NCBI GenBank assembly: GCA_964517495.1
Contig: CAZFER010000072.1
Span: 1-31,380 of the forward strand
Direction: 5' to 3'
DNA: 31,380 nucleotides
Source of the DNA: CAZFER01 sp964517495
GTDB taxonomy: Bacteria > Hinthialibacterota > Hinthialibacteria > Hinthialibacterales > Hinthialibacteraceae
A program made the translations under genes and the position numbers. Under the pieces are notes generated by a model. That model was not told the DNA's origin, made no database searches, and worked only from the letters and a program-made list of their open reading frames with translations. Shown here piece by piece: positions 1 through 8,625 of this stretch (positions are counted from its first letter, which is position 1; every line of letters starts with the position of its first letter).

Positions 1-54
1 GCGATTAAGGCCAATTCGATTGAAGAATTCAAGGAAAACTGCGAGATTTTGTAA
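1..54 (+). CDS. C-terminal end of a gene entering from the left (product unknown)
   Basis: Frame 1 is open from the first base to a TAA at 52-54 and encodes a 17-residue tail ending in ENCEIL. Too little is visible to recognise a family. The plausible amphipathic composition and the terminator hairpin about 90 bases downstream are the only support for it being a real gene end; a chance open frame of this length is quite possible. Confidence 0.35.
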   Translation, partial: AIKANSIEEFKENCEIL

Positions 55-145
55 TATTCGCTTTTAAAGGGAAAAAATACAACACACTCAACTGTACGAG
101 AACATGCCCCTTCCTCTTTTAAAAAATATACAGAGATATTTTGTT

Positions 146-171
146 GGGGGCAAACCTTATTGTTTGCCCCC
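146..171. terminator. Bidirectional hairpin between convergent genes
   Basis: Perfect 10-bp inverted repeat: GGGGGCAAAC at 146-155, loop CTTATT, GTTTGCCCCC at 162-171. It lies between the gene ending at 54 on the plus strand and the pseudopilin gene ending at 212 on the minus strand, where a shared terminator is expected. Neither side has a long T run, so efficiency is uncertain. Confidence 0.6.
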
Positions 172-211
172 TAAATTTACTTAATAAGCAATCCCCAATT
201 CCTTATTGGAA

Positions 212-889
212 TTAGCTTCGACCACCCGCGCGGTTGATACGAACGATTCCACCACCGGATCGCATCATAATATCGCCGATACTTCGAATTCCGTTGGAAG
301 AATCATATGGGATTCCATAGCGAATTCCGTTGCTGCTGTACATATCTTGTGCTGCTGGTCCAAATGCCATGAGGATATAATCCCCTTCATTTAATGGGGG
401 ATCATAGCTCGTCGCTCCATAATCGGGACCAGGATTGGCGGGATCATTATCGGCATAATAATAAACATCGTTCCCTTCAAGACCAAAACGTTCTGAATGG
501 CCACCGCTAACGGAGCTTAGATGGTCAGGAACAAAAGGATCTCTGGGGAGTGAGCTCATATAAGAAATTGGGGTGGTTAATGGCATTAATACATGAACCT
601 GCCGGCGGTTGCCTTCGCCAACATTTCCCACGTTATTAAAAACATTTTCCAGGCGCTCTATTCCAAAACCTGATCCATGGCTATCATCCCAAAAATCAAC
701 CAATAAAACGCCCTTATCTAATCGCAGCTGTTCTATGGCAGTGAGGGTGTTACGCATATCCGCGTAAGACCTGGCAACTTTAGCACGTATTTGCGCGTTT
801 AGAAAATTGGGAACGGCAATTGCGGCCAGGATTCCAATGATGGCTACCACAATAAGTAATTCGATGAGTGTGAATCCGGACTTTCTCAT
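212..889 (-). CDS. Type IV pilin-like / type II secretion-type pseudopilin, copy 1
   Basis: A 225-residue exported fibre subunit. The N-terminus MRKSGFTLIELL is a class III (prepilin peptidase) signal: cleavage is expected after G5, leaving an N-methylated Phe and the +5 Glu needed for assembly. The hydrophobic helix follows to about residue 27, then NFLNAQIRAKV, then a globular domain rich in Gly, Asp and Tyr (YYYADNDP). I chose ATG 889 because the prepilin signal begins there; a TTG at 895, closer to the AGGA upstream, would add only two residues. It is a close paralogue of the gene ending at 1154. No secretion ATPase, secretin or prepilin peptidase lies nearby, so the assembly machine is encoded elsewhere. 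The family is certain; whether it builds a pilus or a secretion pseudopilus cannot be told. Confidence 0.9.
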   Translation of the reverse strand: MRKSGFTLIELLIVVAIIGILAAIAVPNFLNAQIRAKVARSYADMRNTLTAIEQLRLDKGVLLVDFWDDSHGSGFGIERLENVFNNVGNVGEGNRRQVHVLMPLTTPISYMSSLPRDPFVPDHLSSVSGGHSERFGLEGNDVYYYADNDPANPGPDYGATSYDPPLNEGDYILMAFGPAAQDMYSSNGIRYGIPYDSSNGIRSIGDIMMRSGGGIVRINRAGGRS

Positions 890-1044
890 CAACAATATAT
901 TCCTTTCTTTGTTTTAATCCTTCTATTTAAAGTTTAACTCTTTTTTTTGAGATGTGTCAGTGATAAATTGAGAAATAAATGAGGTTTGTTGTAACATCTT
1001 GTCATTGATAATTAGGAGCAAAATGAAAAAAAATGTAAAAATAA

Positions 1045-1080
1045 AAAAGGGTCTACATGATGATACACGTAGCCCCTTTT
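1045..1080 (-). terminator. Intrinsic terminator after pseudopilin copy 2
   Basis: Arms AAAAGGGTCTAC (1045-1056) and GTAGCCCCTTTT (1069-1080) pair with a single T/C mismatch. Read on the minus strand the hairpin is followed by a T-rich run covering roughly 1025-1048. It lies 74 bases past the stop of the pseudopilin at 1154, so it separates the two pseudopilin transcripts. Confidence 0.75.
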
Positions 1081-1093
1081 AATGTTTTTACAC

Positions 1094-1123
1094 GTGAATT
1101 TCTTCTGTGGGAGAGAAATTCAC
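1094..1123. other. Second hairpin in the 3' region of pseudopilin copy 2
   Basis: Perfect 10-bp inverted repeat GTGAATTTCT (1094-1103) and AGAAATTCAC (1114-1123) around a 10-base loop. It sits between the stop codon at 1154 and the terminator at 1045-1080. There is no T run, so it is more likely an mRNA 3'-end stabiliser or processing structure than a second terminator. That role is inferred. Confidence 0.35.
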
Positions 1124-1153
1124 TTATAGGTGCGGTTTATTATAAAAAAATTA

Positions 1154-1825
1154 TCATCGTCCACCGGCGCGATTAACCCGGATAATGCTGCCGCCTGATT
1201 TCATCATGATATCGCCGATGCTTCGAATACCGTTTGAGGCATCATAGGGTACACCAAAGCGAATACCGTTGCTTCCCCCATACATATCTTCTGCAGCCGG
1301 ACCAAATGCCATTAAGACATAATCCCCTTCCTTAAGTGGAGGATCATAATTGGTTCCACCGTAATCACCACCCGAGTTGGATGGATCATTATCGGCATAG
1401 TAATAAACATCATTACCTGCAATACCGAATCGTTCAGAATGGCCCCCACTTGTATCTTGTAAATGCTTGGGCACAAATGGATCTTGAGGAATTGATGACA
1501 TATAGGCAATGGGACTGGTGATAGGAGCCAGAACATGGACTTGGCGGCGATTGGCTTCGGGCAAATCGCCTACACCATTGAAAGTATCTTTGATGCGATC
1601 TCGACCCCACGTTGTGTCATCATCCCAAAAATCAACCAGCAACACACCTTTATCAAGGCGTAGTTGCTCAATACCGGTCAATGTATTACGCATATCAGCA
1701 TAAGAGCGTGATACTTTTGCGCGGATTTGGGCATTCAAGAAGTTCGGGACTGCGATCGCAGCTAATATACCAATAATAGCCACCACGATAAGCAATTCGA
1801 TGAGGGTAAAACCATCTCGTTTCAT
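1154..1825 (-). CDS. Type IV pilin-like / type II secretion-type pseudopilin, copy 2
   Basis: A 223-residue pseudopilin starting MKRDGFTLIELL, with the same prepilin peptidase site (after G5), +5 Glu and hydrophobic helix as its neighbour. The two proteins are nearly identical over the first 60 residues and stay very similar to the end; most differences fall between residues about 68 and 130. The open frame continues 31 codons upstream, but ATG 1825 is preferred: GGAGG lies 10 bases upstream and the upstream residues would disrupt the class III signal. It has its own terminator at 1045-1080 and a possible promoter near 2000, so it is probably transcribed separately from copy 1. Most likely a recent duplication giving a major subunit and a variant. 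Confidence 0.9.
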   Translation of the reverse strand: MKRDGFTLIELLIVVAIIGILAAIAVPNFLNAQIRAKVSRSYADMRNTLTGIEQLRLDKGVLLVDFWDDDTTWGRDRIKDTFNGVGDLPEANRRQVHVLAPITSPIAYMSSIPQDPFVPKHLQDTSGGHSERFGIAGNDVYYYADNDPSNSGGDYGGTNYDPPLKEGDYVLMAFGPAAEDMYGGSNGIRFGVPYDASNGIRSIGDIMMKSGGSIIRVNRAGGR

Positions 1826-2207
1826 TACCTTGTAACCTCCCCAGGTTAAACGAATATTTTTTATGTGCAAACGGATTAAATCCTGTCTTGCCAAAGGTGA
1901 AATAGAGTTAACAAGCAAACAAAAAACTTTTGGCTAAAACAACCAATTTATATAAACAATTCAATGAACAATAAGCTTAACGCACCAAGCATATAATACA
2001 TTAAATAATGAATTGATGCAACTCTATGAATTCAAATAAAAAACACAAAATTTTATTTCGCATTTATTATCGTACTAGATAGATTATGCGAAACAATATT
2101 ATGGACGTCAAGAGATTTGTTGGGATGAAAAACAAATTGTTCATTTTTTTATTCTAAACTCAATGGAATATTTCAAGTCGTCCGGTTTAAAGGATTCTAT
2201 CCTCTCC
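1826..2207. other. AT-rich intergenic region upstream of pseudopilin copy 2
   Basis: 382 bases without a credible gene; the short open frames have no ribosome binding site. It holds the leader of the pseudopilin gene (about 160 bases if the promoter at 1993-2021 is correct) and the 3' end of the exb/VWA transcript. I see no convincing terminator for the latter. Confidence 0.6.
1993..2021 (-). promoter_or_regulatory. Candidate sigma-70 promoter for pseudopilin copy 2
   Basis: On the minus strand: TTGCAT (plus-strand 2016-2021), a 17-base spacer, TATTAT (1993-1998). Both hexamers match the consensus at five and four to five positions. The region is AT-rich, so chance matches are likely. It would give a leader of about 160 bases. 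Confidence 0.35.
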
Positions 2208-4040
2208 TCAATTTGAAATTTCTTCCGAATAGGGGGTGATAACTTGATACGTCTTGCTTAACTGGTTGATTTCATCGAGATAGGCTGGTTGTTCGCCGAC
2301 TTCCACCATTTTACCTATCAAATGATAAATTTTATGAAACGCCCAATCCCGGGCGATTTGAAAGGTTCCATTATCCCGTTCGGGGATAGGTAAAGTGGCA
2401 ATCATTTCTTTTCGTTCATCGAAGGCTTCGCCTACGATTCGTACGGTGATTTGTTCTTCGTCCCTGAGGCGTCCCCAAATTTTTAGTTCGCCTTTTAAGT
2501 ATAAATCTGGCAAGACCTTAGGATAAATTTCCGTTTCGTCCACCTGGTTAAAATCGGCTTTCACTTTGAGCAAAACGGGATCTTCGATATACCCATATAC
2601 GGATTGAATAAGGGCTGGTAATTCGCTTCGGTCGCGTTCAAATGCCACTAATCCACGGTTGCGGAAGGCTAACATATCCAGCAGGTAGCGATTCATTCGA
2701 TCGCCTGTCCCAATGCAAAAGACCGAGGAACTTTCACCGCGAAACTGAGTCAATTCATTGATGATACGCCGGCTATTGACAACTCCAACAGTGGGGCGTC
2801 CATCACTGTATAACATCATAACCAATGGCCGGGCACGAGCGGTTCCCAGCTGGACTAATGGACTCAAAGAAGAGTAAATATCTGTTTTTCCAGATGCTTC
2901 CAATCGTTGGGTAAAAATTTGGGCTTGACTTATAGTTTCCTCTGTTGCAGAAACAAATGTCCGCGTAAAGCGCTTAACCGATTGTTTGAATCCCACGATA
3001 TTGAAACGATCTTCAGGCCTTAAACGTTCTAATAGAGTGGATATTTCGTCTTTAATGACCCCCAGACGCCGATTCCCCATACTTCTTGAAGCATCGATGA
3101 CGAAAATGACATCTTTGGGTAAGATGCGCAGCCGTTCATCCTGATTGGTGGGACGGATTCGCAACATGAAGTATCCATCTCCCCCAATATGATGGTAGGT
3201 AAACAGTTCGACACGAACCAAGTCATCCAAAACCACGAAACGGTCTTTGAGTTCTTGTTTAGCCTCTTCTTCCTTTTTCAATGAAGATGGTCCAGGGCTT
3301 TCCCGCATAAGTTCCGGAGAAGGCAGGATTTCATTTACAGGGGGAAGTTCAATAGGAGGTTCAGATATCTCGATGTCAGGAGCAGGGGGAGCCATATTTC
3401 CACCCATCGACTCATCGATGGATTCGGCAGCCGCTGGTTCACTGTCAAATTCCGGTTGAGGGAGATTGGCCATGATTCGGCGGCCAGATCCTGCTCCACG
3501 GCCAGCTAAAGCAATTCGTTCGTTGTTTACCGGATCGGATATGGCATCTTTCAGTGCTGATTCTTCAAATTGAGTTACGGATTGTTCACTAACATTGGAT
3601 GTGATTAAATCTCTCGCCGTTTGATCATCCACAAACGGTGCTGTATTTTCGTTCTCATCCCACGAGGGAAGTTCGTTGGGATTGGCTTCAGGAATTGTTT
3701 CATCCAACGCACTGTCGACTGAGCGATTGGGAGGGACCGACATCTCTTCAATCTGTTTTTCCAATAACTGTGCGCGTTCTTCTTGAAGTTGGCGCTGGGT
3801 GGGGCGGGAAGCGAAATTCATCGATTCCAAATCTCTTAGTTTTACACGAAAGAGGGTTTCGACATTTTCTTCTGCTGATTGAAGGTCGGTTACCACCCAA
3901 TCCCGTGAAATCAAAACAAACAAACCATGCAAGATAACGGAAATCAAAAGCATGGAAATCCACAGCCGGTCAATCTTACGGGGTGATTTTGATGGTGAAT
4001 ACATTGAATACATATCAACGTTTTGGGTTGAATACTTCAT
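2208..4040 (-). CDS. Membrane-anchored VWA-domain protein with TonB-like N-terminus
   Basis: 610 residues. Residues 27-45 form one membrane helix with S34xxxH38 (SVILH), the motif by which TonB couples to ExbB/ExbD. Residues about 100-255 are a low-complexity, Glu/Pro-rich spacer (SEPPIELPPVNEILPSPEL), like TonB's periplasm-spanning arm. Residues about 305-480 form a von Willebrand A domain with a complete metal (MIDAS) site: D316xS318xS320, T386, D413. The last 120 residues are beta-rich and unassigned. The start ATG overlaps the stop of the upstream TPR gene (ATGA at 4037-4040), implying translational coupling. It is the last gene of the exbB-exbD-TPR operon and takes the position where tonB would be expected. 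A role in force transmission from ExbBD to a periplasmic or outer-membrane partner is inferred. The VWA assignment is firm. Confidence 0.9.
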   Translation of the reverse strand: MKYSTQNVDMYSMYSPSKSPRKIDRLWISMLLISVILHGLFVLISRDWVVTDLQSAEENVETLFRVKLRDLESMNFASRPTQRQLQEERAQLLEKQIEEMSVPPNRSVDSALDETIPEANPNELPSWDENENTAPFVDDQTARDLITSNVSEQSVTQFEESALKDAISDPVNNERIALAGRGAGSGRRIMANLPQPEFDSEPAAAESIDESMGGNMAPPAPDIEISEPPIELPPVNEILPSPELMRESPGPSSLKKEEEAKQELKDRFVVLDDLVRVELFTYHHIGGDGYFMLRIRPTNQDERLRILPKDVIFVIDASRSMGNRRLGVIKDEISTLLERLRPEDRFNIVGFKQSVKRFTRTFVSATEETISQAQIFTQRLEASGKTDIYSSLSPLVQLGTARARPLVMMLYSDGRPTVGVVNSRRIINELTQFRGESSSVFCIGTGDRMNRYLLDMLAFRNRGLVAFERDRSELPALIQSVYGYIEDPVLLKVKADFNQVDETEIYPKVLPDLYLKGELKIWGRLRDEEQITVRIVGEAFDERKEMIATLPIPERDNGTFQIARDWAFHKIYHLIGKMVEVGEQPAYLDEINQLSKTYQVITPYSEEISN

Positions 4041-6514
4041 GGCGTTGATACTCTCTCATCCTTTGATAATTCTACGAATTCTTGAATGGCTTTTTTACGC
4101 CAATCTGATTTTGGAAAGCGATCCAATAATTCATTATACATCGTTTGAGCTGATTTTTTGTCTTTCAATTCCAAGTGGCATTTAACGGCCTGATACATCG
4201 CTTCGGGGGTGAATTGGGGATGATCGTAAATAATGGCTACGCGCAGGAAGGAATCCAATGCGCTTTTAAAGCGTTGCCGTTTAGCGAGCAAACGGCCACG
4301 GTCCAAATATAGCTCAGCTGCGAAGGTTGGATCGGGATCACCAAGGCGGGTAAGTTCTGTCAAACTTTTTTCGTATATATCCAGTGCTTTAATTGGCAGA
4401 TCCAAACCTTCCAACGCTTTTGCCTGGCTCCAATAAATTTCTGGTTTGAACATGCTGTTGGGGTATTGTTTCAAAAATGTTTCTGCGTTTATGCTGGCTT
4501 CTTTCCAGCGTTCCAGAGCCACCAATTGGTTGCCCTTTGCGATATAGGCTCGTTCAAGAAGGGATGGTTGATCAAATGTATTCAATACCCGTTCCACGAT
4601 GGATAAAGCTTCTTTATGTTTTCCTTCCTCGTCGGCGTAAAAGATCATCCAAAAAATCACTTCTGCTGGTATTTTTGTGCCGTATTGGGTATCCAGCACT
4701 TGCTTGAATCCATCATAGGCTAATTCCCGGGCTTTGCGCTGATAATCACACAGCGATTTTCTTAATAACACCTCATCACGATTTTTAAAATTTGGATAGT
4801 TTTCCAATAGTTTTCCATACATTTGAGATGCTTTTTCACGTTGTTCCTTGATTTCATAGATATAGCCCTGCCAATAAAAAGCATCGGGTTTGCGTTTATC
4901 CGCATCGGTTTCTTCGATGAGTTGATTAAAGGTATTTAGAGCCTCATCCAGATTTTCCAACTTATAGAGGGCTAAGCCTTTGCGATAAAGCATTTCCTGT
5001 TTACTGTCCAGGTTGGGGAATGTTTCAAGCAAACGATCGGCGGTTTCGATAGCTTTTTGATAATCCTTGTTTGCAAATCGGGCATTGCATGCCCATAATA
5101 AAGCCTGTTGAGCCCTTGAACTGGAAGGATAGGTCTCAAAAAACGATTCAAATGTATCCGCGGCTTCAGTATAGTTTTTTTGCCGGTAGAGAAGATCGGC
5201 GGTCAAGTAAAGTGCTTCCTCGGCGTAATCCCCTTGGGCATCGATTTTACGCGATAGTTTTAGTTCTTTGATGGCGCTATCGTAATTATCGAGATGGGCG
5301 TAACACTGAGCCATTAAAAAGTGAACGTTGCTAATCATGGTGGGATTGCCGCCATGCTGGGTAAAACGTTTGCATTCCTCTAGGGCTTTGTTATAGTCGT
5401 CTGATAAATAGTACGACCAAGCCAGCTGATACCAGGCACGTTCACGGTATTCTCCTGCATTGGGATCGGCAATGACATCTCGAAAATAGGCAATGGCGTC
5501 GATGTACATCTTCTGCTGATACGAACAGGTGCCTTGCATAAAGATGATTCCAACGGCTAAATCGCCAGGCAGCGATTGCCGTTGTAATGAATCAGCAATC
5601 GCTAATGCTTTGCCATAATTTTGTTGCCGGTATTCAGACCATGCTGCTCCATACTTGGCTTTAGCGGTATTGGGGGAGTTTGGATTCTTTTCGATGTAGG
5701 CTTCATACGCTTTTGCCGCTTCGGCGAATTTATCCTGCTGATATAAGATTTGAGCGGATAGGAGTTTGGAATCCTCAATCAGGGTTGAACCTTCAGGGAT
5801 GGAGTATTTGGAGGGGTTGTTCCATAAATCCGCCAGTAATTCAGCGGCTTTTTCAGTTTGATCAGTCTTTTGGAATACCTCAGCGAGTAGATAAGTTGCT
5901 AAACCGGCGTATTCGCCTTTTGGAAAGGTATCCCGGATTTGGCGATACCGTTTTTGTGCTTCTTTGTATTGTTCCAGATTCTCATAACATCGTCCACTGT
6001 AAAAAAGTGCAGCTTCCACCAATGATTTATCTTTACTTTCCTTGATGATCCGGTTGAGCGATTGCAAACCACCTTTTGCATCTCCAATCTTATATGAGAT
6101 TTCCCCATGGCGAATCAAGGCCTCGTTCAACCGCTCACTCCCAGGATTCTCATTGATAAAATCCTGAAAGGCTCCACGGGCTTCCACCAAGAAGATTTTT
6201 GCTTCCAGTGGTTTGTTTTTATTAATCTTAATGGCGTGTTGATATAAGGATTCACCGCGCCGAAATACAGCTGTGGGTCTATAGGAAGAAGCTGGATAGT
6301 TCGATAAAAAATCCGCATATTGCTGGGCGGCGCTTTCGTACATTTCACGTTGATATAAACCATCCGCAAATTCAATGGCTTGTTTTTCCGATGAGGAAGG
6401 TTCGGCAGAAAAAGGGTGATTGTTGGTAATAAGCAAAACAATTAAGGCCATGCAAGCCGTAATAATTCTGTTATAACCAGGAAAAGAAAAATTGTGAAAT
6501 ATGTACTGAGTCAT
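4037..6514 (-). CDS. Exported tetratricopeptide-repeat protein
   Basis: 825 residues. A basic N-terminus and hydrophobic stretch (ACMALIVLLI, ending near FSAEP) look like a signal peptide, so the protein is probably periplasmic or outer-membrane-associated. The rest is a continuous array of about 34-residue TPR units, recognisable by repeated A..YQ...Y..A...F..F....P patterns and by YP-S/N-S between helices; I estimate 18 or more. The open frame extends upstream into exbD, but ATG 6514 is chosen: it lies 25 bases after the exbD stop, has AGG about 10 bases upstream, and begins just before the signal sequence. It overlaps the VWA gene by 4 bases. TPR arrays are protein-binding scaffolds; with ExbBD and a TonB-like protein in the same operon, a Tol/Pal-type or outer-membrane assembly scaffold is plausible but unproven. 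Confidence 0.87.
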   Translation of the reverse strand: MTQYIFHNFSFPGYNRIITACMALIVLLITNNHPFSAEPSSSEKQAIEFADGLYQREMYESAAQQYADFLSNYPASSYRPTAVFRRGESLYQHAIKINKNKPLEAKIFLVEARGAFQDFINENPGSERLNEALIRHGEISYKIGDAKGGLQSLNRIIKESKDKSLVEAALFYSGRCYENLEQYKEAQKRYRQIRDTFPKGEYAGLATYLLAEVFQKTDQTEKAAELLADLWNNPSKYSIPEGSTLIEDSKLLSAQILYQQDKFAEAAKAYEAYIEKNPNSPNTAKAKYGAAWSEYRQQNYGKALAIADSLQRQSLPGDLAVGIIFMQGTCSYQQKMYIDAIAYFRDVIADPNAGEYRERAWYQLAWSYYLSDDYNKALEECKRFTQHGGNPTMISNVHFLMAQCYAHLDNYDSAIKELKLSRKIDAQGDYAEEALYLTADLLYRQKNYTEAADTFESFFETYPSSSRAQQALLWACNARFANKDYQKAIETADRLLETFPNLDSKQEMLYRKGLALYKLENLDEALNTFNQLIEETDADKRKPDAFYWQGYIYEIKEQREKASQMYGKLLENYPNFKNRDEVLLRKSLCDYQRKARELAYDGFKQVLDTQYGTKIPAEVIFWMIFYADEEGKHKEALSIVERVLNTFDQPSLLERAYIAKGNQLVALERWKEASINAETFLKQYPNSMFKPEIYWSQAKALEGLDLPIKALDIYEKSLTELTRLGDPDPTFAAELYLDRGRLLAKRQRFKSALDSFLRVAIIYDHPQFTPEAMYQAVKCHLELKDKKSAQTMYNELLDRFPKSDWRKKAIQEFVELSKDERVSTP

Positions 6515-6539
6515 GATATGCAGACCTGTTAACGTTATT

Positions 6540-6968
6540 CTATTTCTCTGATGTTTTTTCTGGCGGTAAAGCGCCAAAATGAACGTTCCATATCCCTGCT
6601 TTGGCACATACATCCATTATTTCAATGGTATCTTCCAGAAAAGAATGCCGATCACCTCGGATGATCACCGATTGTTCGGGGAAATTTTGGGCAATTCGAT
6701 TTAAAAGACTGTTTAATTGATCAATCGTGATTTCACGCTGATTGACCACCATGCTGCCATCCTGGGTCAAATTGATTACCAATTCCCCTAAATTTCGCTT
6801 GGGGGTGCTGGCGGTTTCAGCAGTGGGTACAGTTATCGAAAGGACATTTTCCAATCGCGCAAACACCGAGGTGGTGATAAAAAAGATCAATAACAGAAAA
6901 ATGATGTCAATCATGGGTGCCATCGGGATAATAGGTTCTTCATCAGATGAACGTGATAGAAAATTCAT
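6540..6968 (-). CDS. exbD: ExbD/TolR-family biopolymer transport protein
   Basis: 142 residues, the usual size. A short cytoplasmic start is followed by one membrane helix (about residues 20-38) carrying D21 in PMIDIIF, the aspartate that takes part in ion conduction by the ExbB-ExbD/TolQ-TolR/MotA-MotB channel. The periplasmic C-terminal domain has the family pattern LVINLTQDGSMVVNQREIT and VIIRGDRHS. It starts 5 bases after the exbB stop. Function known for the family: with ExbB it converts ion-motive force into work on a TonB-like partner. Sequence alone does not separate ExbD from TolR, and the partner here is not a normal TonB or TolA. Confidence 0.93.
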   Translation of the reverse strand: MNFLSRSSDEEPIIPMAPMIDIIFLLLIFFITTSVFARLENVLSITVPTAETASTPKRNLGELVINLTQDGSMVVNQREITIDQLNSLLNRIAQNFPEQSVIIRGDRHSFLEDTIEIMDVCAKAGIWNVHFGALPPEKTSEK

Positions 6969-6973
6969 AATTA

Positions 6974-7783
6974 TTATAACCCCTTGCGGCTGGTTTTGCG
7001 TTTGGGAGTTTCCGCGGTCATTAATGTTTCAGAGACTTCCACAGCGACTTCTTCCACCCGGCCAACCAAGGCCTGTACTTTGCCTCGGAAATAGAAAAAT
7101 AGCCCCATGCAGGGAATGGCGACAATCAAGCCCGCAGCGGTGGTAACCAGTGCTTGTGCGACTGCACTTGCCAAAGCCACTGGTTTAACGGCGCTGTAAT
7201 CGAAGGCGATCAGGTTAAAGGCACGAATCATACCCAGAACGGTTCCTAATAAACCCAGCATGGGAGAAACAGTGGCAATATCGGATAAATACCGTACCTT
7301 GCGCATTAAGGATTCAGCTTCACGCCGGCCTACGGCTTCCATGGTGGTTGAAACCGCATGGGGATCGTTCATCCCGCGTGTGATGCCAGCGAGGATCACT
7401 TTACTGAACATCCCTCTGGAGCGCCGGCATAGCCTTGCGATGTCTTCATAGCGTCGATCGCGCATATAATGCCGTATTTGCATCACCAACTCGTTGGGGA
7501 CAAGATTACGTTCTGTCAGTGTTAGGGCGTAGTAAAGCGCCAATCCCACCGCCATAATGGAAAGCAAGGCTAGGATATACATAACCCAACCACCATTATT
7601 GAGCAACTCAAATAAGGTCATCCCTCTTCCGTCGTCTTCAATGGCCAGGTCAATTCCCGGTGTGGCCGAATTAATCTCCGGTGAGGCTGTGTTTTCTTGA
7701 GCGGTAAAGCTGGCATTCGTTAAAAAAACCATTAACAGAATAGATACCATCCATGCGCATAACCGTGTTTCTCGTGTTTTCAT
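6974..7783 (-). CDS. exbB: ExbB/TolQ/MotA-family proton channel protein
   Basis: 269 residues. An N-terminal signal-like hydrophobic stretch (residues about 9-27) precedes a 35-residue polar segment, so the protein has an extra periplasmic N-terminal extension, as in many ExbB proteins outside Enterobacteria. Three core helices follow: about 65-90, about 168-192 (SPMLGLLGTVLGMI, the conserved pore motif with the Thr) and about 205-228 (ALVTTAAGLIVAIP). The C-terminus is basic and cytoplasmic. It is the first gene of a four-gene operon and is separated by 326 bases from the divergent mogA-type gene, so the operon promoter must lie in that gap; I could not identify it confidently. Confidence 0.93.
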   Translation of the reverse strand: MKTRETRLCAWMVSILLMVFLTNASFTAQENTASPEINSATPGIDLAIEDDGRGMTLFELLNNGGWVMYILALLSIMAVGLALYYALTLTERNLVPNELVMQIRHYMRDRRYEDIARLCRRSRGMFSKVILAGITRGMNDPHAVSTTMEAVGRREAESLMRKVRYLSDIATVSPMLGLLGTVLGMIRAFNLIAFDYSAVKPVALASAVAQALVTTAAGLIVAIPCMGLFFYFRGKVQALVGRVEEVAVEVSETLMTAETPKRKTSRKGL

Positions 7784-8109
7784 CGATTAGCATTCCTTTT
7801 CTCAATAAATTCGAGCCAATGGAATCCCGATGTTTCATCCCATCCATTCTACTATAAACAAACGGTTTGAATATACAATTGTTAATGACGTTGATGTATG
7901 ATTGATCGGGAAAAATGTACCGTTAACCATTCATTAAAATCAATATAATTAAATCGTTAAAGAGGTGTTCGCCATTTCGCACCAATTTGCCATATTAACG
8001 AAAAACAATCCATCATCGTTACGCGGCATGTACAGAACCTCCCCAAAACCATGTTTCAGGTTAAATACGTATTATAATGTTCAATCGTTTCAATTTAGGA
8101 GAGAAAACC
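7784..8109. other. Divergent intergenic region between exbB and the mogA-type gene
   Basis: 326 bases with no gene. It must contain promoters for both directions. A TATAAT at 8073-8078 is well placed for the plus-strand gene at 8110 but has no good -35 partner. On the minus strand nothing better than partial matches is visible. No known riboswitch, including the molybdenum-cofactor type, was recognised. Confidence 0.55.
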
Positions 8110-8625
8110 ATGCTTGAAGACATTCGTTTTGCTATTTTGATTGTCAGCGACCGGGCCGCCTATGGGATTCGTGAGGATCAAACGGCACCGCGCCTTAAGT
8201 CTTTGATCTTAAAGAGAAAAGGCATGTGTGACCTCATAAAAATCATTCCCGATGATGCCCCCGTATTGAAAACCACTATTTTGGAATGGGCTGAGCCGCC
8301 AAATCTTGATGTTATTTTAACATCCGGAGGTACGGGTATTACTCCTCGCGATATTACTGTGGACGTGACGCTGGAATTGCTGGAAAAAGAGCTACCGGGA
8401 TTTGGCGAAGAGATGCGCCGTCAATCGTTGCAATTTACATCAAATGCGATTCTTTCACGTGCCACGGCTGGAATTATTCGGAATAAGCTGTTGGTAAATC
8501 TCCCAGGCAGTCCCCAAGGTGCGGTGGATTGTCTAAATTGGATTTTAACTCCATTGCGGCATGGTGTGCGGCTTTTAAAACAGCAAGAATCCGAATGTCC
8601 CGTACAGCCTATACGAAATGAATGA
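8110..8625 (+). CDS. MogA/MoaB-family molybdopterin adenylyltransferase
   Basis: 171 residues, one MoCF-binding domain. It catalyses (MogA) adenylylation of molybdopterin before metal insertion; MoaB members share the fold. Seen: FAILIVSDR near the start, the binding loop TSGGTGITPRD (residues 71-81), then PGFGEEMR (96-103), AILSR (113-117) and VNLPGSP (129-135), all family hallmarks and in the expected order. The frame is open 11 codons further upstream, but ATG 8110 has AGGAGA 6-12 bases before it and begins right at the domain. It stands alone: no moa, moe or molybdoenzyme gene is within the window. Assignment to MogA rather than MoaB is not possible from motifs alone. Confidence 0.9.
   Translation: MLEDIRFAILIVSDRAAYGIREDQTAPRLKSLILKRKGMCDLIKIIPDDAPVLKTTILEWAEPPNLDVILTSGGTGITPRDITVDVTLELLEKELPGFGEEMRRQSLQFTSNAILSRATAGIIRNKLLVNLPGSPQGAVDCLNWILTPLRHGVRLLKQQESECPVQPIRNE

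Noticed and set aside
6515..6613. Upstream extension of the TPR protein into exbD
   Set aside because: It overlaps the well-conserved exbD end and would place 33 unrelated residues before the signal peptide.
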